Assembly (NCBI RefSeq): GCF_017814975.1
Contig: NZ_JAGIQA010000025.1
Span: 62,001 to 126,000 of the forward strand
Direction of reading: 5' to 3'
Length of the DNA: 64,000 nt
Source of the DNA: Cupriavidus consociatus
GTDB taxonomy: Bacteria; Pseudomonadota; Gammaproteobacteria; Burkholderiales; Burkholderiaceae
The position numbers and the translations under genes are program-made. Positions 59,649 through 64,000 of this stretch are shown here, one piece after another; the first letter of the stretch is position 1, and every line of letters begins with the position of its first letter. The notes under the pieces were generated by a model. It was not told the origin of the DNA and searched no databases. It saw only the letters and a program-made list of their open reading frames with translations.

Positions 59649-61178
59649 TCAGATTTTCCGGGCTACGTCTTTCCAGAATGGTTCCCGCAATCTACGCTTG
59701 AAAATTTTTCCGCTGTCCTCGCGGGGTAGCGAGGCATGAAAATCAATGCGCTTCGGTACCTTGTACTTTGCCAGGTGGGATTCCAAGTACTGTTGAATAT
59801 CCCGCACAGACAGTTTCGAGCCTGGCACGAGTTCAACTGCTGCTGCCAATGACTCCCCAAAATCTTCATCTGGAATACCGAAGACGGCACAGTCTTGAAC
59901 GCCAGGGCACTGCGTAAGAACCATCTCGATCTCGGCGGGGTAGATGTTTGTCCCGCCGGAGATCACCATGTCCGATCGCCGGTCACACAGGTACAGACGT
60001 CCATTCCTCAAATAGCCCACATCGCCCACGCTGATCAGACCGTCTTTCTCGGCACTCATTCTCTTCTCGGCGTGATTCAGGTAGGTGAAATCAGCATATG
60101 CGGGCACGCGCATATAGATTTCTCCCGGTTCGCCCTCCGGCGCTGGCTTCCCATCCTCGCCATAGAATGCGATACGAGTCCCCGGCGTTGGCACGCCAAC
60201 TGAACCTGGGTGCTCCAGCCAATCCTGAGGGGTAGCCAGCGTAGCTGTGCCAACTTCAGTGCCACCATACGTTTCATAGATGATGGGTCCCCACCATTCC
60301 ATCAGCGCTTGCTTGACCTCTTTCGGACAAGGAGCGCCGGTGTGCGTGACCCAACGTAGCGAACTGACGTCGTAGCGCTCGCGCACTTCTTTTGGCAACT
60401 TAAGGATTCGGACGAACATCGTTGGCACCATTACGGCATTCGTAATCCGGTGCTTCTCAATTAGAGCCAGCGTTTCCTCAGCGTCGAACTTGGACTGGAG
60501 TACCAACTCTTCTGCCACCATGAAAGCCTGCCGTCCGTATCCGTTTGGTGCTGAGTGATAGAGCGGTCCGGTAACCAAGGCGCGGACCCCGGGGGTGACC
60601 CCGTAGACACGCTCGATCAATTGCACGTGCGCCTGAGTTTGCTCGGGCGTTGCCGGGTCGCGCTTGACGCCCTTGGGATGCCCGGTGGAGCCCGATGTAT
60701 AGATGATTGTCCCCCTGGCACGCTTCGGCGGCGCGCTCCACGGCTCGAATGCCTTGCACCAATCTGGCCAAGATGTTTCGCCGACAACAGGTCGTGCAGC
60801 ATCGTCGGCAATTCCGTAGCGCGCTGCCACTTCCGGTGGCGTGGGCACAACGAGTACTTGGATGCCGGGGGGTATATGGGCCCTTAGCGGTGCTAGCAGG
60901 TCCGCATGCGCAACCAACACCCTAGGCTTTGCGTCGTTAAGAACATAGCAAACTTCTTCGATCTTGCCGTGCCAATTGATAGGAACAGAGTACGCCCCAA
61001 TTGCGGCCGCCGCGTGCTGGACCTCAAAGAACGCGAAGTCATTGCGCAGCAACAACGCCACCGTTTCGCCCTCCCGGATACCCATTTGGTCGAAGCCCGT
61101 TGCTGCCCGCAGACTCTGCAGTAGCACATCGTCGCGCGGGATGCCGCGGCCATCTAGATAAATCATTGCTTGGTTCAT
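59649..61178 (-). CDS. AMP-forming acyl-CoA synthetase
   Basis: This 509-residue ANL ligase has P-loop IYTSGSTGHPKGVKRD, middle motif ETYGGTEVGT, hinge SVGDVGYLRNGRLYL and the C-terminal EDSGKIFKRRLREPFW. Ligases with this ending occur with PimC/PimD-type dehydrogenases in alicyclic and steroid side-chain acid breakdown. The ATG at 61178 has GGAG upstream; 33 bases separate it from the dehydrogenase gene before it. Confidence 0.9.
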   Translation of the reverse strand: MNQAMIYLDGRGIPRDDVLLQSLRAATGFDQMGIREGETVALLLRNDFAFFEVQHAAAAIGAYSVPINWHGKIEEVCYVLNDAKPRVLVAHADLLAPLRAHIPPGIQVLVVPTPPEVAARYGIADDAARPVVGETSWPDWCKAFEPWSAPPKRARGTIIYTSGSTGHPKGVKRDPATPEQTQAHVQLIERVYGVTPGVRALVTGPLYHSAPNGYGRQAFMVAEELVLQSKFDAEETLALIEKHRITNAVMVPTMFVRILKLPKEVRERYDVSSLRWVTHTGAPCPKEVKQALMEWWGPIIYETYGGTEVGTATLATPQDWLEHPGSVGVPTPGTRIAFYGEDGKPAPEGEPGEIYMRVPAYADFTYLNHAEKRMSAEKDGLISVGDVGYLRNGRLYLCDRRSDMVISGGTNIYPAEIEMVLTQCPGVQDCAVFGIPDEDFGESLAAAVELVPGSKLSVRDIQQYLESHLAKYKVPKRIDFHASLPREDSGKIFKRRLREPFWKDVARKI

Positions 61179-61211
61179 GTAATTGTCTCGCTCCGGAAGT
61201 CTTTTATCTCT

Positions 61212-62351
61212 TCACGCGTGGGCTAATGACGCCAGCTTTGCCGTGTGCGTGTCGCCATCGCCGAACAATTGGTCCAGCACGTGGATCCGGCGCAGGTAGT
61301 GCCCGACGGCATACTCCTCAGTCATTCCAATGCCACCATGCAGTTGGATCGCCCCGTGGGCCACGGCACGAGCATGCCGTGCCACCGAGTACTTCGCGCG
61401 ATGCAGATCGAGCTTCGCGCTCTCGTCTGCAGGATCGTCGACGGCAACGGCAGCTGCAATAGCCATGCTCTTCGCAAGCTCCAAACTTACAAGCATCTCG
61501 GCGGCGCGATGACGTAGTGCCTGGTTTTCGCCAATAACTCGTCCAAACTGCTTGCGGGTGTTCAAGTACTCGATGGTCAGCGTGAGGGCAGCCTGGGAGG
61601 CACCAACCATTTCCGCACACACGGCCGCGATGCCCAAAGCTTGGGTTCCTTCAATGGCAGAATCTGCTCGCTTGCAGTCCATAGGGTCCGTGAGCGGTAC
61701 CGCTTCCGCATACTGCAAGGAGATGTCAGTGGCGGAGGTATCATCGACAAGTCTGTAGTGCCGGGAATCAACGCCCTCTCCGTTGGCATCCACCAGAAAG
61801 AGCGCGCAACCAACCTCCTCATCGGGCGCCCCTCGAATGCGTGCGCTCACGATGAGTTGGTCGGCAAAGATGGCGCCGATGACGCTGGCCTTGTTACCGT
61901 TGATCCGCCACTGCTTTCCCGTGTTGGTCGCCGTCGACTCGATCCACAAGGCTGAGTGACGACCAGCCCTCTCGTTGTGGGCCCACGCCAGACGCCTCTT
62001 GCCCGTCGCAACCTGTGGCAGAACTTCGGCGCAAGTAGCGTTGTCGGCGGTCAGCCGCAATGCCGCCGCAGCCAACACATTTGACGCGAGGAGCGGCTCC
62101 AACGAGAGCGCTGCGCCAAGTTCCTGCATCACAGGAAGCAAGTCACGCGCCCCACCTCCGAATCCTCCGAATGCTTCCGGCACCAGGAGCGCCGTCAGGC
62201 CTAGTTCAGCGAATTTTTCCCATGTGTGCTCGTCGTGCCCCGTCGTTGACTCGGCATAGACTCTCCGCTTCTCGAACGTGTATTGCTTGGCCAGTAGCCG
62301 GCGTAGGCTTTCCTGCAGTGCACGTTGTTCGTCGTTTAATTCAAAATTCAT
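61212..62351 (-). CDS. Acyl-CoA dehydrogenase small subunit (PimD type)
   Basis: This is a 379-residue acyl-CoA dehydrogenase paralogue opening MNFELNDEQRALQESLRRLL. Its C-terminus reads RRIHVLDQLFGDGDTHTAK, without the GTxEI motif near the catalytic Glu. This pattern fits the non-catalytic or small partner of heterotetrameric dehydrogenases such as PimCD. AAGGAGAGA precedes the ATG. The neighbouring gene nine bases away encodes the other subunit. Confidence 0.87.
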   Translation of the reverse strand: MNFELNDEQRALQESLRRLLAKQYTFEKRRVYAESTTGHDEHTWEKFAELGLTALLVPEAFGGFGGGARDLLPVMQELGAALSLEPLLASNVLAAAALRLTADNATCAEVLPQVATGKRRLAWAHNERAGRHSALWIESTATNTGKQWRINGNKASVIGAIFADQLIVSARIRGAPDEEVGCALFLVDANGEGVDSRHYRLVDDTSATDISLQYAEAVPLTDPMDCKRADSAIEGTQALGIAAVCAEMVGASQAALTLTIEYLNTRKQFGRVIGENQALRHRAAEMLVSLELAKSMAIAAAVAVDDPADESAKLDLHRAKYSVARHARAVAHGAIQLHGGIGMTEEYAVGHYLRRIHVLDQLFGDGDTHTAKLASLAHA

Positions 62352-62360
62352 TCTCTCTCC

Positions 62361-63521
62361 TTATCCGACAAGGGCCCTGGCAAGAATGTCCTTCTGCACC
62401 TCATTGGTCCCACCGTAAATACTCGTTGCGCGCGAATAGAAGTAGCGCGGCGTGAGAGGTCCGTGTGTCGTGTCTTCGGCGTCCCTGCGTTCTAGCCCAT
62501 CAATACCTGCCAAGCGAGCCAAGAGCGCATTGATCTCCTGCTGCAACTCCACCCCCTTGAGTTTCAGCACGGAGGGGAAAGAAGGGAGTTCCTGTTGCGC
62601 GCTCGGAGTCAGCAGAAAGCGCCAGTTAGTCACTTCCAAGGCCCGGATCTCTGCATCTAATCCGGCCAGCTCACTGCGCAACTTAGGATCGTCGATTAGA
62701 CGATCTCCCGCCTGCCACGTTAGCGTCGCCACCTCGCGCGCTCTGTCCAAGCGCTCGCGGCACAGGCCGATGTTTGCAATCCCGGCGCGCTCGTTGCTCA
62801 ACAAAAACTTGGCGCAGTCCCAACCCTTGTCTTCCTCGCCCACCAAGTTGGCGAGCGGTACGCTGACTTCCTCGAAGAAGACCTCATTGAGGTGGTGCTC
62901 GCCATCAATCGAATAGATGGGGCGAATGGTGATGCCCGGCGATTTCAAGTCGATAAGCAGGAAGGAGATCCCCTCCTGTTTTCTTGCCTCCGGATTGGTC
63001 CGAACGAGTGCGAATATCCAGTCCGCCCAGTGGGCTGTTGTTGTCCAAATCTTCTGGCCATTTACTACGAATTTGTCACCCTCAAGTCTCGCCGTTGTGC
63101 GAAGGGAGGCCAGATCGGAACCAGCCCCTGGCTCGGAGAATCCCTGGCAGAACCAAAGGTCGAGGCTGGCGAGTTTCGGAAGAAAGTATTCGCATTGCTG
63201 CGCCGTGCCGAATTTCATTAGCAGTGGGCCCAGCATCATCACATTGAATACTTGTGGCAGCGGTGCCGGCGCACGATACAACTCATCGAGGAGGATCAGA
63301 CGCTCAAGCTGCCCAAGCTCCGCGCCTCCGAATTTTCGCGGCCAGTGCGGCGCAGCCCAGCCCCGCTCATTGAGGATGCGCTGCCAGATCACGGTGTCCT
63401 CTTTGCGTGGTGGGTGGCCAGCGCGCAAGCGAGCTCGGATGTCGGCTGGCAACCGCTCGGCAATAAATGCGCGCACTTCAGTGCGGAAGGCCTTCTGTTC
63501 GGGCGACAACTGAAAATTCAT
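62361..63521 (-). CDS. Acyl-CoA dehydrogenase large subunit (PimC type)
   Basis: This is a 386-residue dehydrogenase opening MNFQLSPEQKAFRTEVRAF. It has FAD motifs FSEPGAGSDLASLRT and WTTTAHWADW, and the C-terminal block IYGGTNEVQKDILARALVG. With the previous gene it probably forms an alpha2-beta2 enzyme for bulky or alicyclic acyl-CoA, as known for PimC/PimD and actinobacterial steroid enzymes. An AAAGGA site precedes the ATG at 63521. First full gene of the leftward operon inside the window. Confidence 0.88.
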   Translation of the reverse strand: MNFQLSPEQKAFRTEVRAFIAERLPADIRARLRAGHPPRKEDTVIWQRILNERGWAAPHWPRKFGGAELGQLERLILLDELYRAPAPLPQVFNVMMLGPLLMKFGTAQQCEYFLPKLASLDLWFCQGFSEPGAGSDLASLRTTARLEGDKFVVNGQKIWTTTAHWADWIFALVRTNPEARKQEGISFLLIDLKSPGITIRPIYSIDGEHHLNEVFFEEVSVPLANLVGEEDKGWDCAKFLLSNERAGIANIGLCRERLDRAREVATLTWQAGDRLIDDPKLRSELAGLDAEIRALEVTNWRFLLTPSAQQELPSFPSVLKLKGVELQQEINALLARLAGIDGLERRDAEDTTHGPLTPRYFYSRATSIYGGTNEVQKDILARALVG

Positions 63522-63702
63522 TCTATTGGTCTTCCTTTGTACATGTCGCGAATATGCCCGCCTGCAACTACGGGCGCTGGCGCACGTTGGAGCGGTGCCG
63601 GCAAACTCGGCTGCCTGCCTTTCATTTCAGTGGAATGGTGATTTCACTAGACGCGCTTTCTATCCCCGCTTGCACGGCAGGCGCAGAGGCGGCAACGCTG
63701 CG

Positions 63703-64000
63703 TCAGTCCAGGTGGATATTCGACGCCGCAATGATGTCCTTCCAGAACCTTTCGTCGGTCTTCACCGTTTTGGCGAATGAAGCGGGCGTCCCACCGACGA
63801 GGACGTAGCCGATTTCGGCCATGCGCGCGCGGATGGCGGGCACCACCATCAGGTTGTTCACGTCGGCGCTGACCTTATCGATAATGGATGCCGGCGTGCC
63901 AGCGGGGGCAAGCAATCCAAACCAGCCCTGCCGCTCCAGTCCAGCATATCCCTGTTCCTTGAAAGTCGGCACGCCCGGCAGGAGGGGCGAGCGGCTCACG
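63703..64000 (-). CDS. Bug-family tripartite tricarboxylate transporter receptor (partial)
   Basis: The C-terminal 98 or so residues of a periplasmic Bug receptor run off the right edge. The block RSPLLPGVPTFKEQGYAG and the later WFGLLAPAGTPASIIDKV are diagnostic of this family, which is greatly expanded in Burkholderiales. The N-terminus with the signal peptide is outside the window. It may bind the acid degraded by the leftward operon, or be unrelated. The 181 bases between it and the dehydrogenase gene hold nothing recognised. Confidence 0.88.
   Translation of the reverse strand, partial: VSRSPLLPGVPTFKEQGYAGLERQGWFGLLAPAGTPASIIDKVSADVNNLMVVPAIRARMAEIGYVLVGGTPASFAKTVKTDERFWKDIIAASNIHLD

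Noticed and set aside
1..64000. CRISPR arrays, tRNA or rRNA genes, complete insertion sequences
   Set aside because: No regularly spaced repeats, no tRNA-like cloverleaf sequences and no transposase motifs were noticed on either strand by reading; a dedicated search was not possible.

Overview
The window reads as a chromosomal or megaplasmid stretch from a GC-rich, Gram-negative betaproteobacterium, most likely Burkholderiales and Cupriavidus-like. This is inferred from the Burkholderiales-type porin, the Bug-family periplasmic receptor cut by the right edge, and the strong G/C bias at third codon positions. It is almost entirely catabolic. No rRNA, tRNA, CRISPR array or intact insertion sequence was seen.

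Region A (14-13558) is a divergent aromatic-degradation locus. Leftward run a Rieske oxygenase (449 aa, of the carbazole dioxygenase / 2-oxoquinoline 8-monooxygenase type), its 2Fe-2S/FAD/NAD reductase, an M20-fold protein and an amidase-signature hydrolase. Rightward run a porin, a zinc-poor MDR reductase, a cupin, a bacteriohemerythrin and a complete 2,3-dihydroxyphenylpropionate meta-cleavage set (mhpB, mhpD, mhpF, mhpE, mhpC). No MhpA-type flavin hydroxylase is present. The simplest reading is that the Rieske pair plus hydrolases convert an unusual, probably N-containing, aromatic compound into 2,3-dihydroxyphenylpropionate, as in the 8-hydroxycoumarin route of quinoline breakdown. This is the most interesting hypothesis in the window.

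Region B (14386-27574) is a TetR regulator divergent from a long operon that resembles the acyclic-terpene (atu) cluster: two crotonase-fold enzymes, AtuA, a biotin-dependent acyl-CoA carboxylase, an acyl-CoA dehydrogenase, a 2,4-dienoyl-CoA-reductase-like SDR and two acyl-CoA ligases. The carboxylase alpha subunit is split into separate biotin carboxylase and biotin-carrier genes.

Region C (28201-33126) is a branched-chain-type ABC importer (substrate-binding protein, LivG, LivF, LivH, LivM) followed by a good intrinsic terminator. LivF carries Arg in place of the Walker A Lys.

Region D (33366-55389) is a long rightward catabolic array: Fe-dependent alcohol dehydrogenase, hotdog thioesterase, a CoxG-crotonase fusion, a three-subunit molybdenum hydroxylase with a metallo-beta-lactamase-fold gene inserted between its small and large subunits, an SDR lacking the usual catalytic residues, a CoA ligase, an aldehyde dehydrogenase, a gamma-carbonic-anhydrase/PaaY-like protein and a UbiC-like chorismate lyase. 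A feruloyl-CoA-synthetase-like ligase, thiolase, hydroxyacyl-CoA dehydrogenase/crotonase fusion, acyl-CoA dehydrogenase and an orphan ABC substrate-binding protein follow. Together these look like oxidation, CoA activation and beta-oxidation of one or more ring-derived acids taken up by the Region C importer.

Region E (55437-64000) holds a MarR regulator, a regulator made of two fused HxlR domains, a quinone-reductase-like MDR, and a leftward operon of SDR, CoA ligase and a PimC/PimD-type acyl-CoA dehydrogenase pair, ending in the partial Bug receptor. Region D genes look less G/C-biased than Regions A and B, which suggests separately acquired modules. All functional assignments rest on motif reading and remembered family features, without any database search.
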